Shown here: in pieces, positions 1 through 6,529 of the stretch
How positions within the stretch are numbered: position 1 is the stretch's first letter
How the letters are laid out: each line of letters starts with the position of its first letter
From: STD2-102 sp964414205
GTDB lineage: Bacteria > Bacillota > Clostridia > Christensenellales > CAG-917
NCBI GenBank assembly: GCA_964414205.1
Contig: CAYPVP010000036.1
Coordinates: 1-15,219, forward strand
Length of the DNA: 15,219 bases
Direction: 5' to 3'
Program-made: the position numbers and the translations under genes
The notes under the pieces: generated by a model
What the model saw: only the letters and a program-made list of their open reading frames with translations
Told to the model about the DNA's origin: nothing
Databases searched by the model: none

Positions 1-34
1 TGTAAAATATGTTGGACAAAATGTTTGTAAAAAT

Positions 35-62
35 AAAAATGAAGTCTTTCGACTTCATTTTT
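35..62 (-). terminator. Rho-independent terminator, bidirectional, closing the rplS/membrane-protein unit
   Basis: A perfect 12-bp inverted repeat (35-46 with 51-62) has a 4-base loop. Read on the minus strand, the stem is followed by a T-rich stretch. The plus strand also has a T-run after the stem, so it could serve a convergent gene to the left of the window. It lies about 90 bases after the membrane-protein stop codon. The bases between, 66-153, hold only weak AT-rich inverted repeats (for example 128-134 with 146-152) and no gene. Confidence 0.85.
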
Positions 63-153
63 TTATTTTAGAAATTTTAATCTTTAAACATTTAAAAATA
101 CAATAAACAACTACTGAAAATTGCTTTATTCAAAATTTAAAGTTGTTTGAATT

Positions 154-2376
154 TTATTTTTCCTGACTTTCTTCATTTTTGATTTGCTTGTTTTTAGTTT
201 GTTTTTTCAATCTCATTGAAAGGCTATCAAACCAATTTTTTGCAGTGATAATGAAGTTTTGTGGCATTGCTTTTATGTCAACAATTTTTGCATTGTTACA
301 AATTGTATAAACTACATAAGAATAGTATAAAGTGACAAGCACAGTTACAATTGAGAAGAAAATGTAGTAAACACTAAGTGTTTCAAAGTTGACCAAATTT
401 GCAGATGTTGATGAAGACAAGAAATTTGATTGGCTGATGAGTTGTCCGATGCACAAGAATGCCAACACTGAATAACTTGCAAAAACACCATACATTCTCT
501 TTTCACCTGAAAGCATGACATAAACAAGCATCAAAGCAAGTGACAAAACCAAATATGTTTCGGTGACTTTCAAAGTAAACACTGCGACCATTGCAAACAT
601 ATATGATGCAAGCAACAACATCTCTGCTCTGTTTCTGTTTTTGAAATACAACGAAGAAACATAAATCACCAAAACAAGAATGAAAATCAAGTTTAAGATT
701 GAAGCAGTTTTGTTGACCAATTTAAAGTTCATTCCGACCATTCCATACAAGTTGAAGGCATTGCTGACATACAATTGTGCATTGGCTATCATGTCTTTAT
801 AGCGTGTCAAAATGAAGAATGGTGAGCCACTTTGAATTTGTCCAAGAGTGACTGGCAAAGCCAAAACATAGAACCCAACCAACATTGCAACAAATCCAAA
901 CACAATCTTTGCACGTGCAGTTCCAAATGTTTTCATTGTGACATCAGAACGGTAGTACATATATCCCATATAAACCAAAATCAATGGGACAACAGCAAGC
1001 GCTCTTATATCAAGCAAAATTGCCAAAGTTGACAACAAATATGTTGATAAGAATTTCTTCTCCAAAGCAAGCAAGAAAGCACCCAAAATCAATGCAATCA
1101 GCACGCTGTCAAACGAGCCTCTCATTCCAGAAATCAAGAATGAAATTGGCAACACAGCATACAGTGTCGCATAGACAGTAGACAATTTGTTTCCAACGTA
1201 TTTTTTGCCATAGAAATAAATCATCAAAACCGTTGCAATGTCAGCCAAAACTGAAACCATTCTAATCAAAATTGAAATGTCAGTGCGTGCCAAATTTTGT
1301 CCCATTGCTCCAATTATATACAAAATATAAATTGAACCAGGGCCCATCAAACTTGTTGTTGATGTCAAAGAAGCATATGCCGATTTGACGCCATTCAAAG
1401 CCAATGTTTCTGATGCAGCAGCCAAAACATTTGTTTGAGAACCAAAACCAAATGTTGTCAAAACAACAATAAGTCTAAGCAAGAAAGTTCCAAGCCCCAA
1501 ATATGATGCAATTGCGATTGGATGAGTTAAAACTTTTTTGATTTTTGAATTGGAATCCAAAGATTTTGCCGATTTGCTTTCATTGGTGCTATCAATGTTG
1601 TCAAAAGCATTTTTCTTTGAATAAATTCTGCGAATGAAAATGTATGCACAAACCAAAATTGCAATGCTGAGCAATGCTAGCAAAACAACAAATGCAATTC
1701 CACTTGCAGTGATGTTATAATTCAAACGGTTTGCTTTGACTTGATGAATTGTTTCGCCAACAGGAACTGAATCGACACGCATCATTGAAACTGTGTCAAA
1801 ATAAACTGTTCCTGAAACTTCTCTACCACTTCCACCAAGCATCAAACTCAATGTAAGATAATCGGTGTTTCTTGGTGTAACATACAATTCAACCTTGTTC
1901 CATTCACCGTTTGCATTTTTGAATTCATTGCCAACAATGGTGTTTACATCTTCATAGAAAGCAAGGTGTGGTCCAACAGGTTGAGCGTCTGCGCCAGTGT
2001 TTCCACCAACAGGCGAATCCAATTTGTAAACAAGAGAAACCTTGTATGTTGCATTTCTGTCAACTTTTACACTTTGGCTGAAACAAGTTGCACTGTTTTT
2101 ATCATTACTAATTTCAAGACCATATGTTCCAGCATTTTCAGGTTTGTTGTCATCTGCCAATTGAAAGCGACCAACCTTTCCTGAAACTGAACCACTAATC
2201 GTTTTTTTAGTCCAATCATCAATTGAGCCTTTGCTGTCAGACCAAGTTTCAAAACTACCGTTTTTGATAAGTTCGACATTGTAACTGGTGACGTCGGCAT
2301 CGCAAGCGGTAAAACCGAAAATTGCGACAACGACGACCAGTGTTACTAAAAGGCTAAGTTTCCAAAATCTTTTCAT
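154..2376 (-). CDS. Polytopic membrane protein: N-terminal carbohydrate-binding-like domain plus GT-C glycosyltransferase-like region
   Basis: This is a 740-residue protein of uncertain function. Residues 1-24 form a signal sequence ending in a lipobox-like FTAC (Cys25). Residues 34-200 look like a jelly-roll carbohydrate-binding module of the CBM4/9 type: the NGSFE motif is at 39-43 and the domain ends in a strand VYFDTVSM. A membrane helix at about 226-249 and a charged linker (250-282) lead to roughly ten further hydrophobic helices (about 287-695) and a lysine-rich tail. The order of the helices and the GSFDS motif (420-424) resemble bacterial GT-C enzymes (Gpi18/PMT-like mannosyltransferases). 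However, the first-loop Asp and the HERY-like motif expected there appear replaced (GSQTN at 312-316, VTETY at 604-608). The start is set by AGGAG at 2382-2386. It lies 40 bases after rplS with no separate promoter seen, so it is probably cotranscribed with it. It could be a real transferase of a divergent family, a glycan-binding membrane protein or a transporter-like protein; the fold assignment is an inference. Confidence 0.75.
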   Translation of the reverse strand: MKRFWKLSLLVTLVVVVAIFGFTACDADVTSYNVELIKNGSFETWSDSKGSIDDWTKKTISGSVSGKVGRFQLADDNKPENAGTYGLEISNDKNSATCFSQSVKVDRNATYKVSLVYKLDSPVGGNTGADAQPVGPHLAFYEDVNTIVGNEFKNANGEWNKVELYVTPRNTDYLTLSLMLGGSGREVSGTVYFDTVSMMRVDSVPVGETIHQVKANRLNYNITASGIAFVVLLALLSIAILVCAYIFIRRIYSKKNAFDNIDSTNESKSAKSLDSNSKIKKVLTHPIAIASYLGLGTFLLRLIVVLTTFGFGSQTNVLAAASETLALNGVKSAYASLTSTTSLMGPGSIYILYIIGAMGQNLARTDISILIRMVSVLADIATVLMIYFYGKKYVGNKLSTVYATLYAVLPISFLISGMRGSFDSVLIALILGAFLLALEKKFLSTYLLSTLAILLDIRALAVVPLILVYMGYMYYRSDVTMKTFGTARAKIVFGFVAMLVGFYVLALPVTLGQIQSGSPFFILTRYKDMIANAQLYVSNAFNLYGMVGMNFKLVNKTASILNLIFILVLVIYVSSLYFKNRNRAEMLLLASYMFAMVAVFTLKVTETYLVLSLALMLVYVMLSGEKRMYGVFASYSVLAFLCIGQLISQSNFLSSSTSANLVNFETLSVYYIFFSIVTVLVTLYYSYVVYTICNNAKIVDIKAMPQNFIITAKNWFDSLSMRLKKQTKNKQIKNEESQEK

Positions 2377-2416
2377 AGATTCTCCTAACTAGCAATATTT
2401 TGTGAAAACGCAGAAA

Positions 2417-2761
2417 TTAGTCAAGTTCCTTAACTTTTGCTGCTTTACCTGTTCTTTCTCTCAAATAATAAAGTTTTGCACGTCTGACGTCGCCTCTTGA
2501 TTTGACAACGATGCTTGCAATTTTTGGTGAGTGAATTGGGAATGTTCTTTCAACTCCGTAGCCACCCTTTGAGATGTGACGAACTGTAAATGTTTCACGA
2601 ATACCACCGTTTTTGCGTGCAATAACTGTGCCTTCGTAAGCTTGGATTCTTTCGCCTTTGTCTTCAATGATTTTGACATTGACAACGACTGTGTCTCCAA
2701 TGCTGAATGATGGAATGTCTTTTTTCATTCCTTCAAGTTCCAATGTGTCGATAATGTTCAT
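2417..2761 (-). CDS. rplS: 50S ribosomal protein L19
   Basis: L19 sits at the 30S-50S interface of the ribosome. The 114-residue protein carries the family pattern throughout: a GDTVVVNVKI segment near residue 22, the AYEGTVIARK strand, the FTVRHIS and GVERTFPIHSP segments, and the basic end with RRAKLYYLRERTGKAAKVKE. Length is normal. The ATG at 2759-2761 follows AGGAGG (2770-2775), which is folded into a putative autoregulatory leader. The gene has its own promoter. It is not directly after trmD, its usual neighbour, but downstream of yraN, with the membrane-protein gene following 40 bases later. The identification is secure. Confidence 0.98.
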   Translation of the reverse strand: MNIIDTLELEGMKKDIPSFSIGDTVVVNVKIIEDKGERIQAYEGTVIARKNGGIRETFTVRHISKGGYGVERTFPIHSPKIASIVVKSRGDVRRAKLYYLRERTGKAAKVKELD

Positions 2762-2825
2762 ACGACTTACCTCCTAATAGACATTCGCGTGAAGATTTTC
2801 CTCATCGGAGGAATGCCCAAGTCTT
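2762..2825 (-). ncRNA. Putative L19 leader (ribosomal-protein autoregulatory 5' UTR)
   Basis: In the minus-strand transcript, GACUU (2819-2823) pairs with AAGUC (2764-2768), enclosing the whole leader including the AGGAGG (2770-2775). Inside, GGCAUUC (2811-2817) pairs with GAAUGUC (2780-2786) over seven pairs. A competing hairpin joins 2798-2803 with 2808-2813. The CCUCC inside that hairpin is complementary to the ribosome binding site. This fits the L19 leader known upstream of rplS in low-GC Gram-positives; the family assignment rests on layout and sequence recall, not on a model search. Binding of free L19 would presumably block translation. Confidence 0.7.
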
Positions 2826-2829
2826 AAAA

Positions 2830-2858
2830 ATTTTAACATAAGTATGTTTTTTTTACAA
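2830..2858 (-). promoter_or_regulatory. Promoter of rplS
   Basis: The -35 is TTGTAA (2853-2858), the spacer 17 bases, and the -10 TAAAAT (2830-2835) with an extended TG one base upstream. Initiation would fall at about 2823-2825, exactly at the first helix strand of the leader, which supports both calls. Confidence 0.7.
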
Positions 2859-2894
2859 CTAATTTGAGAAACAAATTCTCAATTACAACCAATT
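2853..2894. repeat. Direct repeats flanking a dyad at the rplS promoter
   Basis: Two 12-base copies (2853-2864 and 2883-2894) differ at one position and are exactly 30 bases apart, about three helical turns. Between them is a perfect 7-bp inverted repeat (2864-2870 with 2876-2882). The proximal copy contains the -35 box. The arrangement suits a regulator site, but no regulator can be named. Confidence 0.45.
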
Positions 2895-3007
2895 ATCGCC
2901 ATAAAAAATGAAAATATTGATAATTTTTTACGATTTGGCAAAAAAATTGAAAATTTATTATTTTGCACCATTTATATCAAATGTTTTTGAGTCAAAGATA
3001 ATGTTTG

Positions 3008-3025
3008 AAAAAGTTTGACAAACTT
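3008..3025 (-). terminator. Short terminator-like hairpin at the yraN stop codon
   Basis: A 6-bp stem (3020-3025 with 3011-3016) and 3-base loop are followed on the minus strand by a run of T (3008-3010, extending the T pairs of the stem). The TGA stop of yraN (3025-3027) begins at the outer base of the stem. It is weak, but it is the only candidate end for the rbgA-rnhB-yraN unit. Confidence 0.5.
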
Positions 3026-3381
3026 CACACTTCAAATGCAGAAACTATGTGGTTGATTTCTCCGTTAAAAATTTCGATGACATCAAATCGCAAATCAACA
3101 TCATACAAATGTTTTGCTGACAAATACATCTTTCCTGCTTTGATATATCTTTGTTGCTTAAAGTAGTCAACCGATTCTTTTGGCAGTCCAAATTTGTCAC
3201 TATTGCGAGTTTTCACTTCACAAAAAACAATGGTTCCCTCTTTGCTTTTTGCAATTATGTCAACTTCTACACCACATATTTTTGAATTATGCTCCAAAAT
3301 TTCATAGCGATTGCTTTTTAGAAATTTTTGTGCCATTTTTTCGCCTTGATTTCCAATTTGAGTTGTATTCATCTGTTTCAC
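3025..3381 (-). CDS. yraN: YraN family (UPF0102) endonuclease-fold protein
   Basis: The family has a restriction-endonuclease-like (Holliday-resolvase-like) fold; its cellular role is not established. The 118-residue protein has the family start MNTTQIGNQGE, the core GVEVDIIAK followed by VFCEVKTRNS (the Glu, Asp and Glu-x-Lys of the nuclease motif), and the closing RFDVIEIF and AFEV segments. The start is uncertain. A GTG at 3381 overlaps the rnhB stop as GTGA, which suits translational coupling. The ATG at 3372, three codons on, matches the usual family N-terminus. Neither has a clear ribosome binding site. It is last in the rbgA-rnhB-yraN unit; following rnhB is a common arrangement for this family. 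Confidence 0.92.
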   Translation of the reverse strand: MKQMNTTQIGNQGEKMAQKFLKSNRYEILEHNSKICGVEVDIIAKSKEGTIVFCEVKTRNSDKFGLPKESVDYFKQQRYIKAGKMYLSAKHLYDVDLRFDVIEIFNGEINHIVSAFEV

Positions 3382-3992
3382 ACAAAATTTTTGATAAAAC
3401 TTTTTCTATGAAAAGTTGTTGCACCAAATTCTTTTATTGCTCTGATATGTTCTGCTGTGCCATAACCCTTGTTCTTTGCAAAATTATATTGTGGAAATTT
3501 TTCGCCAAGTTCAATCATAAAGTGGTCACGAGTTACTTTTGCGACAATGCTTGCTGCTCCAATTGAATAGGACATTGCATCTCCATGAACAATGCCTTTT
3601 GTTTCGTATGGCAAATTCAAATTGATTGCATCAACCAAAACGATGTCAGGAACAACATCCAACGACATTACGGCTTCAATCATACATGCTTTTGTTGCTT
3701 CCAAAATGTTCATTTCGTCAATTTTTGCATTGTCAAATGAAACAGTAGATGTTGCAACTGCATTTTCCAAAATCAAAGGAAAAAGTTTTTCACGCTTTTT
3801 TTCTGTCAGTTTTTTGCTATCATTTACGCCTTCAATGATTTCTTCAAGATTCATTATCACAGCAGAGCATGTGACAGGTCCAGCAAGTGGTCCTCTCCCA
3901 ACTTCATCAACACCACAAATATATTTGTATCCTCTTTCCAAAAGTTGTTTTTCAAAAAATAACAAATCAATTTTTTCTTTCGATTTTTCCAT
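3378..3992 (-). CDS. rnhB: Ribonuclease HII
   Basis: RNase HII cleaves the RNA strand of RNA-DNA hybrids and starts removal of single ribonucleotides misincorporated in DNA. The 204-residue protein has the full catalytic set: Asp29-Glu30 in GVDEVGRGPLAGPV, Asp121 in VLVDA and Asp156 in VAKVTRD. The GRG motif (32-34) that recognises the RNA-DNA junction is present, as is the conserved NDSKKL segment near 57. Length is normal for the family. The ATG at 3992 has only a weak GTGAG upstream and lies 13 bases after the rbgA stop, so translation is probably coupled to rbgA. The yraN start overlaps its end. Confidence 0.97.
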   Translation of the reverse strand: MEKSKEKIDLLFFEKQLLERGYKYICGVDEVGRGPLAGPVTCSAVIMNLEEIIEGVNDSKKLTEKKREKLFPLILENAVATSTVSFDNAKIDEMNILEATKACMIEAVMSLDVVPDIVLVDAINLNLPYETKGIVHGDAMSYSIGAASIVAKVTRDHFMIELGEKFPQYNFAKNKGYGTAEHIRAIKEFGATTFHRKSFIKNFV

Positions 3993-4005
3993 AAATTCTC
4001 ACTTT

Positions 4006-4896
4006 TTAGCCGTTTTGCTCTACTTTTGAACCGTTTTGTTCTACTTTTGAACCGTTTTGTTCTACTTTTTCAAGCATAATTTTGCCTAGTCGACCTTTTC
4101 TAAAATCATCCAAAACCACCTTGGCTGTCCTTTCATAGTCATAGTCGCCACCACGCAAACGATAGCCACGAGAAGTTGCAATTTGCTCAAAAACTTCCAA
4201 AGTTGTTTCGCCAAACTCTGAAATTTTATATCTTTCCATAAGGCTTTTTGGTTCGGTTTGCATGATTTCAGCAATAAATTCAAAAGCCAAATCAGAAACG
4301 TCCAAAACGTCTTCATTTATACTGCCAATGAAAGCAAGATGTTTTGCAATTGTTTGGTTTTCAAACTTTCCCCACAAAGTTCCAGGAGTGTCCAACAAAT
4401 CGATGTTTCCTGAAAGTGAAAGCCATTGTTTTCCTCTTGTGACACCTGGTTTGTTTCCCGTCACGGCAGACGCTTTTTTTCTCATTGCATTGATAATTGT
4501 CGATTTTCCACTGTTTGGAACGCCAATGACCATTGCTCTCAAAAATTTATTTACGCCTTTTGCCTTATATTTGTCCAAAATTTCTTTTGAAACGCTTTTC
4601 ATTGCATCAATAATTTGTGTGCAATCGCCACTTGTTCCAATTGCCTTGACATAAGTTTTGCCTTCACTTGAAAATTGTTTGCACCACTTTTCCAACTCGT
4701 TTTTTTCAATCAAATCACATTTGTTGAAAACATAGACAACAGGTTTTCCTTTCACCAATTTTTCAAAATTAGGATTTTTGCATGCTGAAACTGCCCTTGC
4801 ATCAATGACATAAATCAAAACATCACATAGTGCAACATTCTCTTCCATCATTCTGACAGCCTTTGTCATATGCCCTGGAAACCATTGTATATACAT
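4006..4896 (-). CDS. rbgA: Ribosome biogenesis GTPase RbgA (YlqF)
   Basis: RbgA is the late 50S assembly GTPase that helps install late proteins on the large subunit. The G motifs are circularly permuted as expected: NKCD (58-61), then the P-loop GVPNSGKST (125-133), GVT (151-153) and DTPG (169-172). The N-terminal QWFPGHM is the family signature. I start the gene at the ATG at 4896 (296 residues), which has GGAGG at 4904-4908 with 7-base spacing and gives the usual family N-terminus. Upstream in-frame starts, up to 4944, add 16 residues that the family lacks. Oddly, the C-terminus ends in VEQNGSK repeats encoded by a 21-bp tandem repeat. It leads the rbgA-rnhB-yraN unit and has its own promoter. 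Confidence 0.96.
   Translation of the reverse strand: MYIQWFPGHMTKAVRMMEENVALCDVLIYVIDARAVSACKNPNFEKLVKGKPVVYVFNKCDLIEKNELEKWCKQFSSEGKTYVKAIGTSGDCTQIIDAMKSVSKEILDKYKAKGVNKFLRAMVIGVPNSGKSTIINAMRKKASAVTGNKPGVTRGKQWLSLSGNIDLLDTPGTLWGKFENQTIAKHLAFIGSINEDVLDVSDLAFEFIAEIMQTEPKSLMERYKISEFGETTLEVFEQIATSRGYRLRGGDYDYERTAKVVLDDFRKGRLGKIMLEKVEQNGSKVEQNGSKVEQNG
4010..4070 (-). repeat. 21-bp in-frame tandem repeat at the 3' end of rbgA
   Basis: Three copies occur: 4010-4030, 4031-4051 and a last partial copy 4052-4070. The first two differ by one base (a synonymous GAG/GAA change), so the duplication looks recent. They encode VEQNGSK twice and then VEQNG directly before the stop. Confidence 0.95.
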
Positions 4897-4902
4897 AATT
4901 TT

Positions 4903-4908
4903 CCCTCC
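4903..4908 (-). promoter_or_regulatory. Ribosome binding site deciding the rbgA start
   Basis: GGAGGG (4903-4908) ends six bases before the ATG at 4896. None of the upstream in-frame starts has a comparable site. Confidence 0.85.
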
Positions 4909-4999
4909 AAACATTTTTTTCACAGTTCGCAATCGAAACATCAAAAAAATATTTTAACATCAATATTTTTCTATTTTACATTTTGCATTTACAAAACAA

Positions 5000-5027
5000 A
5001 GTATAGCATAAATACATCAAATTTCAA
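5000..5027 (-). promoter_or_regulatory. Promoter of rbgA-rnhB-yraN
   Basis: The -35 is TTGAAA (5022-5027), the spacer 16 bases, and the -10 TATACT (5000-5005) with an extended TG (TGC before the -10). It lies just after the trmD terminator. The leader to the rbgA ATG would be about 97 bases; it contains one all-AT inverted repeat (4945-4953 with 4962-4970) of doubtful meaning. Confidence 0.7.
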
Positions 5028-5070
5028 AATGAAGATAATGTGAAATCAAAGAAAAATTGGAATATAAAAG

Positions 5071-5096
5071 AAAAAAGGAAAGATTTTCAATCTTTC
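5071..5096 (-). terminator. Rho-independent terminator containing the trmD stop codon
   Basis: On the minus strand an 8-bp stem (5089-5096 with 5078-5085), loop GAA, is followed by C and six T (5071-5076), then more T. The TGA stop of trmD occupies the last base of the left arm and the loop (5087-5089). It closes the ylxM-to-trmD unit. Confidence 0.8.
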
Positions 5097-5764
5097 TTTT
5101 CAAGCAAATCTGGTCTTCGTTCTGTTGTGATTTCAATGCTTTTTTGCTTTCTCCATTTTGCAATTTCAGCATGGTTTCCACTTCTCAAAACATCAGGCAC
5201 TTTCAATCCTTCAAATTCAGCAGGACGTGTATAGTGAGGATATTCAAGTAGTCCATCAGAAAAACTTTCTTCGTCCGTTGAATGCTCACTTCCCAAAACA
5301 CCAACAACATAGCGAGAAACTGCATTGACAAGAACCAATGAAGCAAGTTCTCCACCAGTCAAAACATAGTCGCCAATAGAGATTTCTTCATCAATTTCAA
5401 GGTCAATGACTCTTTGGTCAACGCCTTCAAAACTGCCACACAAAATCAACAAATTTTCTTCTTTTGCCAAATCTTCAACAATGTTTTGTTTCAATGTTTT
5501 GCCTTTTGGCGACAAATAGATTCGTTTTGCATTGTGATTTGGGTCTTTTGCTCTGATTGCAGAAACAATTGGCTGTGGAGTCATGACCATGCCTGCACCA
5601 CCACCAAAAGGTGTATCATCAGTTCGTCCGTGCTTATCCAACGAAAAGTCACGAATGTTTACAATTTCGCATTCAAACTTGTTTTCTTTCAATGCTCGAC
5701 CTGTGACTGCTTGGTCAAGAATTGAAAAAGATTCAGGATAAACTGTCAAAATTGTAAATTTCAT
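5087..5764 (-). CDS. trmD: tRNA (guanine-N1-)-methyltransferase TrmD
   Basis: TrmD methylates G37 of tRNAs that have G36, using S-adenosylmethionine, and so prevents +1 frameshifting. The SPOUT trefoil-knot motifs are clear: DDTPFGGGAGMVM (49-61), GDYVLTGGEL (131-140) and DGLLEYPHYTRP (170-181). The catalytic Asp170 and Arg151 are present. One unusual spot is CGSFEGVDQRV (109-119), where most family members have Arg or His before the aromatic residue; here it is Ser111. At 225 residues it is slightly short at the C-terminus. The ATG at 5764 immediately follows the rimM TGA, with GAGG at 5770-5773. It is the last gene of its unit; rplS, normally next, is missing from this position. Confidence 0.98.
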   Translation of the reverse strand: MKFTILTVYPESFSILDQAVTGRALKENKFECEIVNIRDFSLDKHGRTDDTPFGGGAGMVMTPQPIVSAIRAKDPNHNAKRIYLSPKGKTLKQNIVEDLAKEENLLILCGSFEGVDQRVIDLEIDEEISIGDYVLTGGELASLVLVNAVSRYVVGVLGSEHSTDEESFSDGLLEYPHYTRPAEFEGLKVPDVLRSGNHAEIAKWRKQKSIEITTERRPDLLEKKD

Positions 5765-6274
5765 TCATTCCTCATAAACTGCAACTTGCTTATAAACTTC
5801 TTTGTCCAAAACAATTTTGTTTTCGGTCAAATTTATTTCCAAAATCAATTTTTTCAATGCTGGAAAAAATGCTTTTGAGCCATTTACAGTTTTCATTTGA
5901 TATACATCAGCACTGCCATACTGCAAAACATCTTGCAATATTCCAAGCAGTTTATCGCCAATGAAAATTTCCATTCCAATCAAATCTGCAATAAAGTTTC
6001 TGTCATCAGAAATTTCGATATCGTTTCTGTCAACAAAAACATCTTTTCCTCGCAGACTTTCTGCTTTTTCAACATCATCAATGTTGTAAAATTTAAAATA
6101 TGCAAAATCGCCCTCAAATTGAGCGCTTTCTACTTCAATTTCTTCATCACCAAGAAATGCTGTGCCAAGATTTTTCACTGTTGAAAAACTGTCAGAATAT
6201 AGTTTTGCTTTTACAACCCCTTTCAAACCACGTGGTTTCAAGATTGTCGCAATCAAAAATTTTTGATTTATCAT
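5765..6274 (-). CDS. rimM: 16S rRNA processing / 30S maturation protein RimM
   Basis: RimM assists 30S head assembly and works with S19; its gene commonly sits near rpsP (S16) and before trmD, as here. The 169-residue protein has the N-terminal RimM domain (about 1-85; LKPRGLKGVVKAKLY near 12-26) and the C-terminal PRC barrel (about 92-165; DLIGMEIF and VLQYGSADVYQ). The ATG at 6272-6274 shares one base with the khpA TAA stop. There is only a weak purine stretch upstream, so translation is probably coupled to khpA. Its TGA is directly followed by the trmD ATG. Confidence 0.95.
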   Translation of the reverse strand: MINQKFLIATILKPRGLKGVVKAKLYSDSFSTVKNLGTAFLGDEEIEVESAQFEGDFAYFKFYNIDDVEKAESLRGKDVFVDRNDIEISDDRNFIADLIGMEIFIGDKLLGILQDVLQYGSADVYQMKTVNGSKAFFPALKKLILEINLTENKIVLDKEVYKQVAVYEE

Positions 6275-6510
6275 TATTCTTTTTCAACAATGACTACATT
6301 ATAGCGTGTGCCATTTCTAGGTGAAGCAGATTTGACAAGTGTGCGAATCGCTTTGGCAATTCTGCCTTGCTTTCCAATCACCTTGCCAATATCTTTTTTT
6401 GCAACTTCAACAACAATGTCGGTTGAATTGACATCTTCACGAGTTTCAACAACAAAATCTCCATCAACGCCAACCAATTCTCCAACAAGGTATTCGACAA
6501 ATTCGTGCAT
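6274..6510 (-). CDS. khpA: KH-domain RNA-binding protein (KhpA / YlqC)
   Basis: This is a single-domain KH RNA-binding protein of the family that partners KhpB/EloR in Firmicutes and binds many small and messenger RNAs. The GKQG loop and flanking helices (IGKVIGKQGRIAKAIRTLV) are intact. I place the start at the ATG at 6510 (78 residues), which follows GAGGTGAT (6512-6519), an eight-base match to the 16S rRNA tail. An in-frame GTG at 6516 is part of that binding site and is a poor start. The position between rpsP and rimM is the standard one for this gene. Confidence 0.93.
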   Translation of the reverse strand: MHEFVEYLVGELVGVDGDFVVETREDVNSTDIVVEVAKKDIGKVIGKQGRIAKAIRTLVKSASPRNGTRYNVVIVEKE

Positions 6511-6511
6511 A

Positions 6512-6519
6512 ATCACCTC
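6512..6519 (-). promoter_or_regulatory. Ribosome binding site deciding the khpA start
   Basis: GAGGTGAT is an unusually long match to the 16S rRNA 3' tail. It covers the alternative GTG start at 6514-6516, so the ATG at 6508-6510 must be the start if this site is used. Confidence 0.8.
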
Positions 6520-6529
6520 AGTAATACAA

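Noticed and set aside
101..152. Hairpins just after the membrane-protein stop as a second terminator
   Set aside because: The stems are 7 bp, mutually exclusive and not followed by a T-run; the 35-62 hairpin is far better.
2895..3010. A second rplS promoter (for example a TTGATA / TAAATT pair)
   Set aside because: The boxes match poorly and lack an extended -10, while the promoter at 2830-2858 is better and fits the leader start.
3592..4029. Plus-strand frame of 145 codons opposite rnhB
   Set aside because: It is the mirror of a fully conserved rnhB and shows no promoter, binding site or recognisable domain.
4945..4970. Inverted repeat in the rbgA leader as an attenuator
   Set aside because: The 9-bp stem is pure A-T with an 8-base loop in an AT-rich leader; such stems are expected by chance.
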